Source: MTP4 sp052056915
Lineage (GTDB): Archaea > Halobacteriota > Methanosarcinia > Methanosarcinales > Methanosarcinaceae
Direction: 5' to 3'
Assembly: GCF_052056915.1 (NCBI RefSeq)
Contig: NZ_CP195119.1
Coordinates: forward strand, 1,984,001-2,048,000
Length of the DNA: 64,000 nucleotides
Of this stretch, positions 9,524-18,842 are shown piece after piece. How positions within the stretch are numbered: position 1 is the first letter of the stretch; every line of letters begins with the position of its first letter. The notes under the pieces are model-generated. The model had not been told where the DNA came from, searched no databases, and saw only the letters and a program-made list of their open reading frames with translations. A program made the translations under genes and the position numbers.

Positions 9524-9602
9524 ATCGTAAAGTAGAAAATAAAACTGCAAATATAATTAAAATAAATGTAATAAGAAATAAATAAAAAAGGTATGACCGA
9601 TT

Positions 9603-10622
9603 ATGAGCGAATTTACACTTAAAACGAGACTGTTAGCCGCCCTGAAAGGCGAAGAAGTTGACAAGGTACCTGTTTGTTCTGTTACCCAGACCGGAATCGT
9701 AGAACTCATGGACGTCGTCGGAGCACCCTGGCCGGAGTCCCACACCGATGCCGAACTTATGGCAAAGCTGGCCCTCGCAAACCATGAACTCAGCGGACTC
9801 GAAGCTGTCAGGGTTCCCTACTGCCTGACCGTCCTTGTCGAAGCCATGGGCTGTGAAATCAACATGGGTACCAAGAACAGACAACCCTCTGTCACCGGAC
9901 ACCCCTACCCCAAGAGCCTGGACGATGCAGCAATTCCCGAAGACCTCCTGCAGAGAGGAAGGATTCCGGCAGTGCTCGAAGCCATCAAGATCATCAGGGA
10001 AAAGGTCGGCCCCGACGTACCCATCATCGGCGGTATGGAAGGCCCAATCACCGTTGCCTCCGACCTGGCAAGTGTAAAGTCCTTCATGAAATGGTCCATC
10101 AAGAAACCTGAACTCTTCGAACAGGTTCTGGACCTCGCAACCGAAGCATCTGTCATCTACGCAAACGCAATGGTCGAAGCAGGCGCAGACGTCATCTCCG
10201 TTGCAGACCCCGTCGCTTCCCCTGACCTTATGAGCCCGGACTCCTTCAAGCAGTACCTCCAGTCAAGGCTGCAGAAGTTCTCCTCTGAAGTGAACTCCGT
10301 AACCATCCTCCACATCTGCGGGAACGTAAACCCTGTCATCGACTACATGGCAGACTGCGGCTTTGAAGGACTCAGCGTCGAAGAAAAGATCGGTGACGTG
10401 AAGAAGGCAAAGGAAGTCATCGGAGACAGGGCAAGGCTCGTCGGAAACATCTCCAGTCCTTTCACCCTCCTGCCCGGACCTGTTGACAAGATCATTACCG
10501 AAGGCAAACAGGCCATTGCAGATGGCATTGATGTGCTCGCCCCAGGCTGTGGTATTGCACCCATGACCCCGCTCGAGAACGTCAAGGCCCTTGTAGCAGC
10601 AAGAAACGAGTACTACGCATAA
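9603..10622 (+). CDS. mtaA: methylcobamide:coenzyme M methyltransferase MtaA
   Basis: A 339-residue cytoplasmic enzyme of the uroporphyrinogen-decarboxylase-fold MtaA/MtbA family. It moves the methyl group from the corrinoid of MtaC to coenzyme M, making methyl-CoM for methyl-CoM reductase. The zinc site is visible as His237-x-Cys239 (TILHICGNVN) and Cys316 (APGCGIAP). The N terminus (SEFTLKTRLLAALKGEEVDKVPV) and length are typical. A ramM-like activase follows on the same strand, the usual Methanosarcina neighbour of the methanol-specific MtaA. MtbA (methylamine) is the alternative; the ramM and mtaCB context favours MtaA. T-rich DNA after the stop may terminate the transcript. Confidence 0.92.
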   Translation: MSEFTLKTRLLAALKGEEVDKVPVCSVTQTGIVELMDVVGAPWPESHTDAELMAKLALANHELSGLEAVRVPYCLTVLVEAMGCEINMGTKNRQPSVTGHPYPKSLDDAAIPEDLLQRGRIPAVLEAIKIIREKVGPDVPIIGGMEGPITVASDLASVKSFMKWSIKKPELFEQVLDLATEASVIYANAMVEAGADVISVADPVASPDLMSPDSFKQYLQSRLQKFSSEVNSVTILHICGNVNPVIDYMADCGFEGLSVEEKIGDVKKAKEVIGDRARLVGNISSPFTLLPGPVDKIITEGKQAIADGIDVLAPGCGIAPMTPLENVKALVAARNEYYA

Positions 10623-10938
10623 AACAGCAAAACCATTTTCTTTTATTTTTTTGCGGACAGGTTCCGGGGCAAAATTCAGGCTTCAGGAACCATTGTCCGG
10701 ATTTTTTTGTTTTTTATTGGATGTTGGGAAGGACAAAATATCCGGAATTAGGGCACCCTAAATTACAGCATTCAAAGGCTTACCACTAAGGTAAACAACT
10801 CAAAAAATAACTCACAAAGGGAAATTCATTCATAAATTCATTCATAATTACACTTACTCAAATTTATAAAAAATTCATGAATGCTTGAGGCGCATTCACC
10901 AGATATTGTCTCAGATTTTTTCAGGAGGAGGTTAAAAT

Positions 10939-12558
10939 ATGAGAACAGGCGTTGCAATCGACCTTGGAACCAGTGGTTTCAGGGCACAGAAAATTGATCT
11001 GGAAAGTGAAACGATTCAAAAAACCGTCATAACCCTGCGAAACCCCCTGCCGGGCGCAAACGTGATGGACCACCTGGATTTTGCAATCCACTACGGACAG
11101 GACAAAGCCCACGGTCTCTCGGTAACCGCGGTCAAGCACATCCTTGAGGAACTGGAAGTAAAGCCTGAAGAGCTGGAAAAATTCTCAATCTGTGGAAACC
11201 CGATCCAGCTATCCATCTTCCAGGAGATTCCCATCGAAGACCTGGCATATGCAGGAGAGCGCAAGAAACAGAAATACCACATTGAAGAACAAAACCGGGA
11301 CGCCCGTATAATTCCTCTGTCCGAAATCGAAGGCTTCGAGGAATTCGAGAACTGCAAGCTCTACGTCCCCCCTGCAATCAAGCACGAGGTCGGAGCCGAT
11401 GCTCTTGCCCTCATCGAGAAATCAGGAATGCTTGGGAGCGACGAAATCGCAATCGCAACCGACTACGGGACAAACGCCGAAATGGCCCTGAAAGCAAACG
11501 GGGTCATCTACACGGGATCGGCAGCCGCGGGTCCCGCCCTCGAGGGTCAGGAAATAGAGTTCGGGTCCATTGCATCTCCCCACACAATCTCTGATGTTGA
11601 GTTCGAAGGGGAAAATCTCCGCTGCTATGTCCTGGATAAAGAGATGAGCCCCGTAAAAGGAGACCTTGTCAACCCGAAGACCGGGGATGTGGTGGAAAAA
11701 GGTGATGCAAAGGCAAAGGGCATCACGGGAACGGGAGTCATTGCCCTCATAGAAGCGGGGATGCGGAACAAGCTGATAACACTCCCAAAGATCCTGACCC
11801 CGGACAGCGTCATCCACCTCCAGGACGGGATCAAGTTCACAGAAAAAGACCTGATCGAAGCCGGAAGAGCTATCGGGGCAATCAGGGCAGGCCACATAAC
11901 CCTCTGTGCCGAAGCCGGTATCGAGATGGAAGACCTGAAAATCGCCCACATGTCCGGAGCTGCCGGGACATACATGGACGCCGCAAAGGCCCACCAGGTG
12001 GGAATGATCCCCTATAATGCAGGTTATGTCTCCCAGATCGGAAACACTTCCCTGACCGTGGCCCGGGAGATCCTGATCTCGGAAGACAGGCTCTGGGAAC
12101 TGCAGAAAATTGCAAAGGAGATCGTCGGGACCCACGTGATGTTTGCAACTTCGGAAGCTTTCAAGGAAAGCTACATGCTGGAACTTGCCTACTGGAACGA
12201 AGGCATGATGTTCAAAATGCATAAGAAGTTCCTGAAAAAGAAAAAACTCCCCATGCTTGACGAACCTTCCTCCATTCTGAAAATTGACCGCCAGGTCGAA
12301 AGGGATATCCCGGAACTGGGAGAAGAAGGCCTGCACGTGCTCGATAAAGTCGGGACCTACCTTACCATGGTCATTGAGGGCTGTGAAGGCTGCCACGAAT
12401 GCGTAAAGGTCTGCCCGAACGGGGCCCTCAGGGTTGACAACGGCGGGACAGTAAGGATAAGGACCGACCTTTGCGATGGAGCAAACTGTCAGCGCTGTCT
12501 CCATGCCTGCCCCGAAGACAGGTTCAAGTGGGAAAACCTGACAGTGGCAGGGAATTGA
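10939..12558 (+). CDS. ramM: corrinoid-protein reductive activase (RamA/RamM family)
   Basis: A 539-residue ATP-dependent iron-sulfur protein that returns inactive Co(II) corrinoid proteins to Co(I). The N-terminal two thirds is the ASKHA-type ATPase region seen in RACE/RamA proteins (GVAIDLGTSGFRAQKIDLE at the start; IAIATDYGTNAEMAL near 170; HMSGAAGTYMDAAKAHQVGMIP near 335). The C-terminal 60 residues form a two-cluster ferredoxin (CEGCHECVKVCPNG and CDGANCQRCLHACPED). Start ATG follows AGGAGG. It lies downstream of mtaA, separated by 316 bp with its own TATA-like box near 10865. RamA itself serves methylamine pathways, and the mtaA neighbour points to the methanol paralogue RamM. Confidence 0.9.
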   Translation: MRTGVAIDLGTSGFRAQKIDLESETIQKTVITLRNPLPGANVMDHLDFAIHYGQDKAHGLSVTAVKHILEELEVKPEELEKFSICGNPIQLSIFQEIPIEDLAYAGERKKQKYHIEEQNRDARIIPLSEIEGFEEFENCKLYVPPAIKHEVGADALALIEKSGMLGSDEIAIATDYGTNAEMALKANGVIYTGSAAAGPALEGQEIEFGSIASPHTISDVEFEGENLRCYVLDKEMSPVKGDLVNPKTGDVVEKGDAKAKGITGTGVIALIEAGMRNKLITLPKILTPDSVIHLQDGIKFTEKDLIEAGRAIGAIRAGHITLCAEAGIEMEDLKIAHMSGAAGTYMDAAKAHQVGMIPYNAGYVSQIGNTSLTVAREILISEDRLWELQKIAKEIVGTHVMFATSEAFKESYMLELAYWNEGMMFKMHKKFLKKKKLPMLDEPSSILKIDRQVERDIPELGEEGLHVLDKVGTYLTMVIEGCEGCHECVKVCPNGALRVDNGGTVRIRTDLCDGANCQRCLHACPEDRFKWENLTVAGN

Positions 12559-12636
12559 GAAAAAGCTAAGAAAAGCTTATTGGAATTGAAAGGTAAGTAA
12601 CGAGCAGTAAAACGGAAGCAAATGGAGGAGAAAAAA

Positions 12637-13833
12637 ATGCAGGTTATTGTGGTGGGAGGGTTCCTGGGAAGCGGGAAGACTACCACCATTATCAATATGG
12701 GCAAATACCTCGCAGACAAGGGGAAAAAAGTCGCCATTATCGTAAATGAGATCGGAGAGATCGGAATTGATGGGGATGTAATCGACAGGTTCGGATTCGA
12801 CTCTAAGGAAATCACAAACGGATGCATCTGCTGCACCCTTAAAGTGAGCATGAAGACAACCGTGACCCTTCTTGCAAAAGAATACAAGCCCGATATACTC
12901 CTGGTAGAACCCACGGGAATCGCTTTCCCCCATGTAATTAAAGAAGATATCGAACTTATGAACCTGGGAGAAAGCGTAACAGTTGCCCCCCTTGTCACTC
13001 TGATTGACGGGAGCCGCTTCAAGCATATGATGAAGGAAGTAAAAAACTTCTCCATGCGGCAGATAATTGATGCAGAGATTCTCGGGATCAACAAAGTGGA
13101 CCTTATAGAGCCTATAAGGGTCCCAATCCTTGAAGCTTCGGTCCAGCAGCTGAACCCCAAAGCAAAGGTAATCCAGTTATCCGGAAAAGCAATGGACGAG
13201 AGGTTCGAGAGCCTGATGCAAATGCTGCTCCCCGAATTCGCCGGGGAAAAGCCTAGGGAGATCGAAAAACCTCAGGAAGAGGAAAAAACCCCCGCAGAAA
13301 AAGTTCCTGCAAAAGAAGCAACCAAAGCCTCTGCAGCTCCCGGAGAAACCGAAAGTTCCATCGAAGCTTCGGGCGTCGGGAGCTATGCTGTGGAATTTGC
13401 GGTAGAAAAGCAGGACATTAACAGGGAAGTATCCAGAGAAATCACCACCGAGCTGATGGAAAGGATCAAAACAAAAGTCCTTGATCTCAACCCCGAGTTC
13501 ATAGGGCACATCAAGCTCTTCCTGGACAACGGCACGGAAACCGTAAAACAGAGCGTAACCATCTACTCCGAAGAACCCCAGGAAGATATAGTAAACTCAA
13601 AACCCGACGCAAAACCCTCCTTGAAAGTCCTCTCCGCGGTATCAAACGTTAAGACAGAAAAACTCTTCGATGCCGTGAACAGTTCAGTGCAGGAAATTTT
13701 CGAGAAAAAGGAAATCAGCATCCACAAAATAGAGTATGCCCACGAACACGGGCATAACCATGGTGAGCATGAACATCATGAACATGAACATCATGAACAT
13801 GAACATCATGAACATGAACATCATGAACATTAA
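12637..13833 (+). CDS. CobW/G3E-family GTPase with His-rich tail
   Basis: A 398-residue P-loop GTPase of the CobW/YjiA/metal-chaperone group. Residues 1-20 hold the Walker A GGFLGSGKTTT; GCICCTL near residue 65 is the family metal-binding motif; EPTGIAFP and NKVDLIEP are further GTPase motifs. A CobW C-terminal domain follows, after a Glu/Lys/Ala-rich linker, and the end is a string of His-Glu-His repeats built from HHEHEH units. ATG 12637 is chosen because GGAGGAG lies six bases before it; the ATG at 12622 overlaps that site. It sits 78 bp after ramM and may be co-transcribed. Family members insert or supply Zn or Co; delivery to corrinoid or zinc methyltransferases is inferred only. Confidence 0.88.
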   Translation: MQVIVVGGFLGSGKTTTIINMGKYLADKGKKVAIIVNEIGEIGIDGDVIDRFGFDSKEITNGCICCTLKVSMKTTVTLLAKEYKPDILLVEPTGIAFPHVIKEDIELMNLGESVTVAPLVTLIDGSRFKHMMKEVKNFSMRQIIDAEILGINKVDLIEPIRVPILEASVQQLNPKAKVIQLSGKAMDERFESLMQMLLPEFAGEKPREIEKPQEEEKTPAEKVPAKEATKASAAPGETESSIEASGVGSYAVEFAVEKQDINREVSREITTELMERIKTKVLDLNPEFIGHIKLFLDNGTETVKQSVTIYSEEPQEDIVNSKPDAKPSLKVLSAVSNVKTEKLFDAVNSSVQEIFEKKEISIHKIEYAHEHGHNHGEHEHHEHEHHEHEHHEHEHHEH

Positions 13834-13930
13834 TTAATTAGAGCGTGAAAAACGCAGACAAAACGCCGGGACGCTCGCCGGGTGTTGAGAAAAAAGGATC
13901 CGGGAACTTATGGATTCGGACACAGGCCAC

Positions 13931-13985
13931 CAGGACCAGAAAACCCCCATTTATAACGCAGATTCCCGGTGGTCCTGCTTTTTTC
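13931..13985. terminator. bidirectional terminator between cobW-like gene and msrC
   Basis: Inverted repeat CAGGACCA (13931-13938) and TGGTCCTG (13970-13977), followed on the plus strand by a T-run. It lies between convergent genes, so it can end both transcripts. The loop is long (31 bases), so an extended or alternative fold is possible. Confidence 0.5.
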
Positions 13986-13995
13986 ATTTACTTTT

Positions 13996-14769
13996 TCAAT
14001 TGATCTTCTCGGAGTGTTCTATGTAATACTGGGCCAGTTCGTTACACCATTCGATGGCACTGGGAGTGAAACTCATGATTTTTCTGTGATCGAACTCCCC
14101 GTCCTTTCCAAAAAGTTTCAGCATCATGAAATCGTCCGTAACCATGAAAGATGAGAGTTTTACATCCCCCGAATAGATGTAAAGGGAAACCTTGTTTTCA
14201 AGCAAAATGTTATATTGATCCACGAAATCATTTTCCAACCTGTTATAGACCTTTTTGTCAAGGATCAAATGCACCTCAGCCCCATTCTCTGCGCAGGTTG
14301 CCTGGATTGAAGGACAATCAGGGCAGAAGAAAGAATAAAAGGACTTGAGAGTCTTTGATTTGTATACGCTGCCAAGCAGATCCTTTGGAAACTCGAAGAG
14401 ATGATCCAGATCGGGTTCTTCCAGAGTGCACTTCCCTAACATATCCATCTTCTTAACCAGATGCCCTGGGATTGGGGTTCTGTCATGTTTTGACCAGTAA
14501 TCCTTGTTTCCATCAAAGACATCCAGAAGAGAGGTAAGAGGGAGCATCTTTTCAACTATCACTTCCCCCATATCCGAGAGTTCGTAGATGTTTCCTCTCT
14601 GCTCGATAATGTCCATATCCTTCAATTTTTTAATCTGGGGCATTACCGCACAGGCCTTAACATTGAGGGTGTCTTTTATTTCATCAATATCCTTTGGCCC
14701 GCTTGCTAACATTATCAGGATATTTTTTCTTTTTTCAGAAAAAAAAATCAAATCAATCAGGGAACTCAT
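13996..14769 (-). CDS. msrC: Msr-family methyltransferase regulator (MsrC-like)
   Basis: A 257-residue paralogue of the regulator at 1.37 kb. Winged helix at residues 1-75 (SSLIDLIFFSEKRKNILIMLASGPKDIDEIKDTL), then the effector domain with YWSKHDRTPIPGHLVKKM, LEEPDLDHLFEFP and FDHRKIMSFTPSAIEWCNEL. ATG 14769 is taken because GGAGG lies eight bases upstream; the longer frame would need a TTG inside that site. It is transcribed away from mtsF, which starts 1.1 kb to the right, so both share an intergenic control region. In M. acetivorans the regulator next to mtsF is MsrC and acts on mtsF; that name is transferred by position and family. Confidence 0.82.
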   Translation of the reverse strand: MSSLIDLIFFSEKRKNILIMLASGPKDIDEIKDTLNVKACAVMPQIKKLKDMDIIEQRGNIYELSDMGEVIVEKMLPLTSLLDVFDGNKDYWSKHDRTPIPGHLVKKMDMLGKCTLEEPDLDHLFEFPKDLLGSVYKSKTLKSFYSFFCPDCPSIQATCAENGAEVHLILDKKVYNRLENDFVDQYNILLENKVSLYIYSGDVKLSSFMVTDDFMMLKLFGKDGEFDHRKIMSFTPSAIEWCNELAQYYIEHSEKIN

Positions 14770-15874
14770 ATATATATTAGCCTCCAACCATATACTGTTT
14801 TATTTCAGGTAGCTACTTTCAGGAATAAATCCCCAATCCTGTATAGCCCACGAGATTGAAATCCCAGATTTTACGAAGACCTGCAAAGTGTCACATAGTA
14901 GTCCACTGTTTAAATTATAACTATTGACCCGTTTCTGCAATACCAGCGTAAATCTGGATTGAACATTAATTTTTTATAAAATGGGAGAGAACTTCCAAAC
15001 AACGTACAAGAGAGTATATTGTGAGTATAATATTTAAATCTTGATCATAAAGACCATATCAAAGACTACTGATATAATATTTAAACCACTATGGGAAGAA
15101 TAAAATCAAAAATTATAAAAACGATCGATGATATATTGAACCGCCATTTTTAACAAGCAGAGTTTGACACTCCTGAGACCGTATTCGATTAGCCCCAGGA
15201 GTTTACGCAGGTACAGAATAAAAAAGGTCCCGCACTTAAGCTCCTGGAGAGAAACTTCAATCAATACACTCATTTTTTCAATGCCCTCATTTTTTCAATG
15301 CCCTCATTTTTTCAATGTACCCTGTTTTTCGAAAAACTAACCTTTTTGAAAGAATCGTTTATTTTTGGAAAAACTATTTTTTAGCTATCCCATCGGAAAT
15401 CACCCGGCTGCCAAAAAGCATTGCACACATGAACATGGAAGGAAAAGAAAAATTCCCCAGGGTGCAAGAAAGGCAGATATGACAAAAAACAGGCAGGACT
15501 AAAATTAAAAGAAAAGTATTTTTTTTAAAGAGGGGAAATATTAGCGTATTTATAAAAAGGGAGGTCGGTTAAGCTATATATTTTAGGAAATATCCTTTGA
15601 TATGGAATAGTCATTCACCTGAATGGGAGTTTAGATACAAGGCTCCAGGCTTAAGAAAAGCTTCCGGATCCTGCGAAGCAGGACAAGGAAAAACGAATTT
15701 TATCAGGGGATGATTATTTTGTGGATTTAAGGAGTATATTAGTGGATTTAGGGATTTGACGGGCTGTGGAACCCGTTAAAGGATCTAAATGCAGTAAAAA
15801 ATCAAGGATTAAGATCCGGAAAAACAGGCAGACAACTGGCTGTTTGGATCCTTCACAAAAAAAGGAGATTTTCA
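14770..15874. promoter_or_regulatory. 1.1-kb control region between msrC-like and mtsF
   Basis: No credible gene is present. Visible elements: 17-bp tandem repeats at 15267-15317, a TATA-like CTATATATTTTAGG near 15572-15586, and an expected mtsF start of transcription near 15600, giving a leader of roughly 275 bases. Methanosarcina methyltransferase genes are known for long 5' leaders that affect expression after transcription. Confidence 0.55.
15267..15317. repeat. 17-bp tandem repeat, three copies
   Basis: Unit CCCTCATTTTTTCAATG three times in a row (first copy CACTC...). It lies in the mtsF upstream region, about 300 bp before the likely promoter. No function is visible. Confidence 0.85.
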
Positions 15875-17770
15875 ATGGCAAAAGAAGACATTCTGAACGC
15901 TTTAGCGGATGCTGTAGTTGAAGGCGACGACGACATTGCAGAAGAATTTGCACAAAAAGCCCTTGATGAAGAAGTCGATGCATACGAAGCAATTGTCGAC
16001 GGGCTTGCAAAGGGTATGAAGATCATCAGTGACATGTACGAGAGGGGGGAAGCATTCGTGCCAAGCCTTCTGCTCGCAGCTGACGCAATGTATGCAGGAA
16101 TGGACATCCTCACTCCCTACATCAACGCAGACACAAGCGCTGAGCCCAAGAACGTGATCATCGGCACCGTCGAAGGAGACGTGCACGACATAGGGAAAAA
16201 CCTTGTCAAGACCATGATGACCGCAGCAGGTTTCAACATGATCGACCTCGGCTGCGACGTGCCTCTTGACAAGTTCGCAGAAGTCGCAAAGGAAAACAAG
16301 GCAACCGGCATCTCCATGAGCACACTCATGACCACCACTATGGGCGGCATGGAAACGGTTATCGAGCAGCTTCAGGAAGAAGGTATCAGGGACTCCCTCG
16401 TAGTTATGGTAGGCGGTGCCCCGATCTCCGAGGACTTTGCAAACTCCGTTGGTGCAGACGGCACAGCCCTTGACGCCAGCACAGCAGTCGAAACCATGAC
16501 TTCCCTTGCAAGCGCACTTCCTGCAGATTCCTGGAGCGATTCCTCAATCGCAGAAAGCAAGATGAAGTACAAAGAAGTCCTTGCCCAGAAAGGAACCAGG
16601 GAAGAAATAGACATTGGCAGCATCACTGCTGAGAAGATCATCGAAGAACACGACACCGTCATCCCCAAGTTCAACGAGACAATTACCAAGAAAGAAAGGT
16701 TCGTTGCAGCCTTCCAGGACAAGAAGGTTGACAGGCTTCCGGTCGCCCCTCTCGTCTGTGGCCTTTCAAGGAAGTTCGTACCCTGTTCCTACGCAGACTA
16801 CACCACAAACGCAGAAAAGTTTGCAGACAGTGTAGCCGCAGGTACCAAGTACTTCCATATTGACAACTTCGTCGGCCTGACCGACCTCTGTATAGCCGCA
16901 AAGGACTTTGGTGCGGAAGTCAGGTTCCCTGAAGAGGACACCCCTGCAGCAACCGGCCACCTTGAAGACTACGAAAGCATGGAAGTCCCCGAAATCAAGG
17001 AAGGAACCCGTGGATACAACCTGGTCCAGGGCAACAAGCTTGCAACGGAAAAGACCCGCGAACAGAACGCACTCAACACTGCCCTCTTCGAAGGTCCGAT
17101 GGTAGCCCTGACCCAGATCATGGGAGCAACCCGTGTGCTTTCCGACCTCAAGACCAACCCGGACGTTGTCCTCAAAGCCCTTGACCAGACCACCGAGTAC
17201 TGCAAGGAACTGGCCAAGATGATGTTCGAAGAAGCCCAGCCCGACAACCTCTGTCTGGTAACCCTCTGGACAAACAATGTCATCCTCGGTGCAGACGAAT
17301 ACATGAAGACCGAAGGTAAGATCCTGAAGGACGTATTCGCCCCGCTCTACAAGGAATACGACATGCCAATGGTCATCCACAACTGTGCCGACGCTCCGCA
17401 CTGGGACCTCATCAACGAATGGGGCACCGACTACTACAGCTACACCTACTATCCGGATGAGGCAGACAAGGGGTCCAAAGACCACAAGTACCTCATTGAG
17501 AACTATGGAAAGGATGTCATGTTCGGTGGGGAAGTCAGCCCGATCCTCTTCCTGAACAACAGTCCGGAAGGACTCGAAAAGATCAGGAACGACACCATTG
17601 CCCTCCAGGAGAGCGTCCTTACCACTCTCAAGGAAAACGGAATGCAGTCCAAGTATGTGATCTCTACCGGTTGCGAAGTGCCGCCAAAGGGACCGTGTGA
17701 CTCCATCACTGCCCAGACCTACACTGTAGCAGAAAAGGGTCCGGAGATCTACAAGAACATCATCGGATAA
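15875..17770 (+). CDS. mtsF: fused corrinoid protein / methylcobamide:CoM methyltransferase (MtsF-like)
   Basis: A 631-residue two-in-one enzyme. Residues 1-215 form a corrinoid-binding domain (MtaC/MetH type) with helical cap and GDVHDIGKN, whose His104 is the expected lower cobalt ligand. Residues 270-631 form an MtaA/UroD-fold methyltransferase with zinc ligands His502-x-Cys504 (VIHNCADA) and Cys600 (STGCEVPP). Fusing both lets one chain take a methyl group and pass it to coenzyme M. M. acetivorans has three such proteins (MtsD, MtsF, MtsH) linked to dimethyl sulfide and methanethiol metabolism and induced on CO. The msrC neighbour fits MtsF. GGAGAT precedes the ATG. A UUCG hairpin follows the gene. 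Confidence 0.9.
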   Translation: MAKEDILNALADAVVEGDDDIAEEFAQKALDEEVDAYEAIVDGLAKGMKIISDMYERGEAFVPSLLLAADAMYAGMDILTPYINADTSAEPKNVIIGTVEGDVHDIGKNLVKTMMTAAGFNMIDLGCDVPLDKFAEVAKENKATGISMSTLMTTTMGGMETVIEQLQEEGIRDSLVVMVGGAPISEDFANSVGADGTALDASTAVETMTSLASALPADSWSDSSIAESKMKYKEVLAQKGTREEIDIGSITAEKIIEEHDTVIPKFNETITKKERFVAAFQDKKVDRLPVAPLVCGLSRKFVPCSYADYTTNAEKFADSVAAGTKYFHIDNFVGLTDLCIAAKDFGAEVRFPEEDTPAATGHLEDYESMEVPEIKEGTRGYNLVQGNKLATEKTREQNALNTALFEGPMVALTQIMGATRVLSDLKTNPDVVLKALDQTTEYCKELAKMMFEEAQPDNLCLVTLWTNNVILGADEYMKTEGKILKDVFAPLYKEYDMPMVIHNCADAPHWDLINEWGTDYYSYTYYPDEADKGSKDHKYLIENYGKDVMFGGEVSPILFLNNSPEGLEKIRNDTIALQESVLTTLKENGMQSKYVISTGCEVPPKGPCDSITAQTYTVAEKGPEIYKNIIG

Positions 17771-17795
17771 GCCGAAAAATAGTTGTTTCCTGAAA

Positions 17796-17848
17796 AAAGC
17801 AAGTTTCGACTTGCTTTGAGAAAGGGCGGGATTTTTCCCCTCCCTTTC
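17796..17848 (+). terminator. tandem hairpins after mtsF, first with UUCG loop
   Basis: A perfect 9-bp stem AAAGCAAGT/ACTTGCTTT closes a TTCG tetraloop at 17796-17817, 26 bases after the stop. A second GAAAGGG/CCCTTTC stem follows at 17820-17848 with a T-run in its loop. The pair should protect or end the mtsF message. Confidence 0.7.
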
Positions 17849-17922
17849 ATCACCCTCTAAAAATAATAAGGTTCCCGCCGTTTCCTGCAGCCTTATGTGT
17901 GTCCAAAAAAGTGCAGGTGAAC

Positions 17923-18018
17923 TCCAAAAACAGATCCAAAAACAGATCCAAAAACAGATCCAAAAACGGATCGAAAAACGGATCGAAAAACAAATCCAAA
18001 AACGGATCGAAGAACGGA
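17923..18018 (+). repeat. 12-bp tandem repeat, eight copies, in frame
   Basis: Unit TCCAAAAACAGA or TCGAAAAACGGA, eight copies. Being four codons long, it reads as Ser-Lys-Asn-Arg/Gly repeats in the frame of the small gene that follows. Copies near the start carry CAGA and later ones CGGA, which suggests stepwise expansion. Confidence 0.9.
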
Positions 18019-18102
18019 TCGAGCGGAAAAAATGTGTGCAAATCTTTGCAGAAAATGGTGGAGAACCTTCATAACCCCTTTAGGAAAGAGGTGAAACTGG
18101 AA

Positions 18103-18486
18103 ATGAGACACCAGAGAAGACCCGAACCTGAAGAAAAAACTATCAATCCGATTCCTGTACGCATTCCTGTAACTCATTTGCAGGAACCCAGCCACTCATC
18201 TCAGAGGGCTTTCTTCCGTTATTCGGATATCGAAGCAGCCCCGGCAAGCTATGAACTCAAAACAGATTCCGCATCTGTGGCATACACATTTCCCAGGGAT
18301 ACCGGGTTACCTTCCGAAATTAGCCTTACGATGACAAACCCTTACGCTTATCTCAGGAGTGTGCAGAAACATTCCTTATCCACATGCGTTCCGAAACCCG
18401 GAAAGAAAAGGAAGCCTGGGACTAAAAAACAGACGCAACTTATCGCTCGTTTACAGACGCTTCTCAAAAAAGGAATTACTCCCTGA
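18103..18486 (+). CDS. small basic protein of unknown function
   Basis: Unrecognised. From ATG 18103, preceded by GAGGTGAAA at good spacing, it encodes 127 residues with no membrane segment: a Pro/Glu-rich start, a middle with RAFFRYSDIEAAPASYELKT and YAYLRSVQKHSL, and a basic tail (KPGKKRKPGTKKQTQLIARLQTLLKKG). The same frame stays open back to GTG 17899 through the Ser-Lys-Asn repeats, so a 195-residue form is possible. It sits between mtsF and a divergent chaperonin on the same strand. The ribosome site and codon use support a real gene, but I cannot assign a role. Confidence 0.5.
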   Translation: MRHQRRPEPEEKTINPIPVRIPVTHLQEPSHSSQRAFFRYSDIEAAPASYELKTDSASVAYTFPRDTGLPSEISLTMTNPYAYLRSVQKHSLSTCVPKPGKKRKPGTKKQTQLIARLQTLLKKGITP

Positions 18487-18519
18487 TGTCATAAAAGATA
18501 GAATTTCCAGATACCGGCA

Positions 18520-18682
18520 AAAACCTCCATCATAAAAATTCCGATTAAACGCTGTACAAATCCAAAAACCTCCTTCAATAAAAATTCCGATTAAACGCCG
18601 GTAAACAAATTCAACAAAACCTCTATCATAAAAATTCCGATTAAACGCTGTACAAATCCAAAAACCTCCTTCAATAAAAAAA
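18520..18682. repeat. alternating direct repeats after the small gene
   Basis: Four copies of a unit of about 44-52 bp built on AAACCTCC..TCATAAAAATTCC plus ATTAAACGC occur at 18521, 18565, 18617 and 18662. Copies 1 and 3 match best, as do 2 and 4, so a unit of about 96 bp was duplicated as a pair. It lies between the small gene and the chaperonin. No gene is seen. Confidence 0.7.
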
Positions 18683-18842
18683 ACGAACTCCTTCAATAAA
18701 AAACGTCCAGAGAAAATAGTTCAAAAAATCGGTGTTACCGAAACCGGAACATTTCCCTACAGGCTTTCAAAGAGCCTGCGGGGAAAAATAGCAGACCTCT
18801 CAACAGATCAGGATTCAAAGCAACGCTATCTTGGGGAAAAAC

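Noticed and set aside
11422..12504. 360-codon minus-strand frame opposite ramM
   Set aside because: It is a shadow of the well-supported ramM reading frame, with no domain and no start signal.
14769..14787. Longer msrC form starting at TTG 14787
   Set aside because: That start overlaps the GGAGG site that serves ATG 14769, and paralogues begin at the same point as the ATG form.
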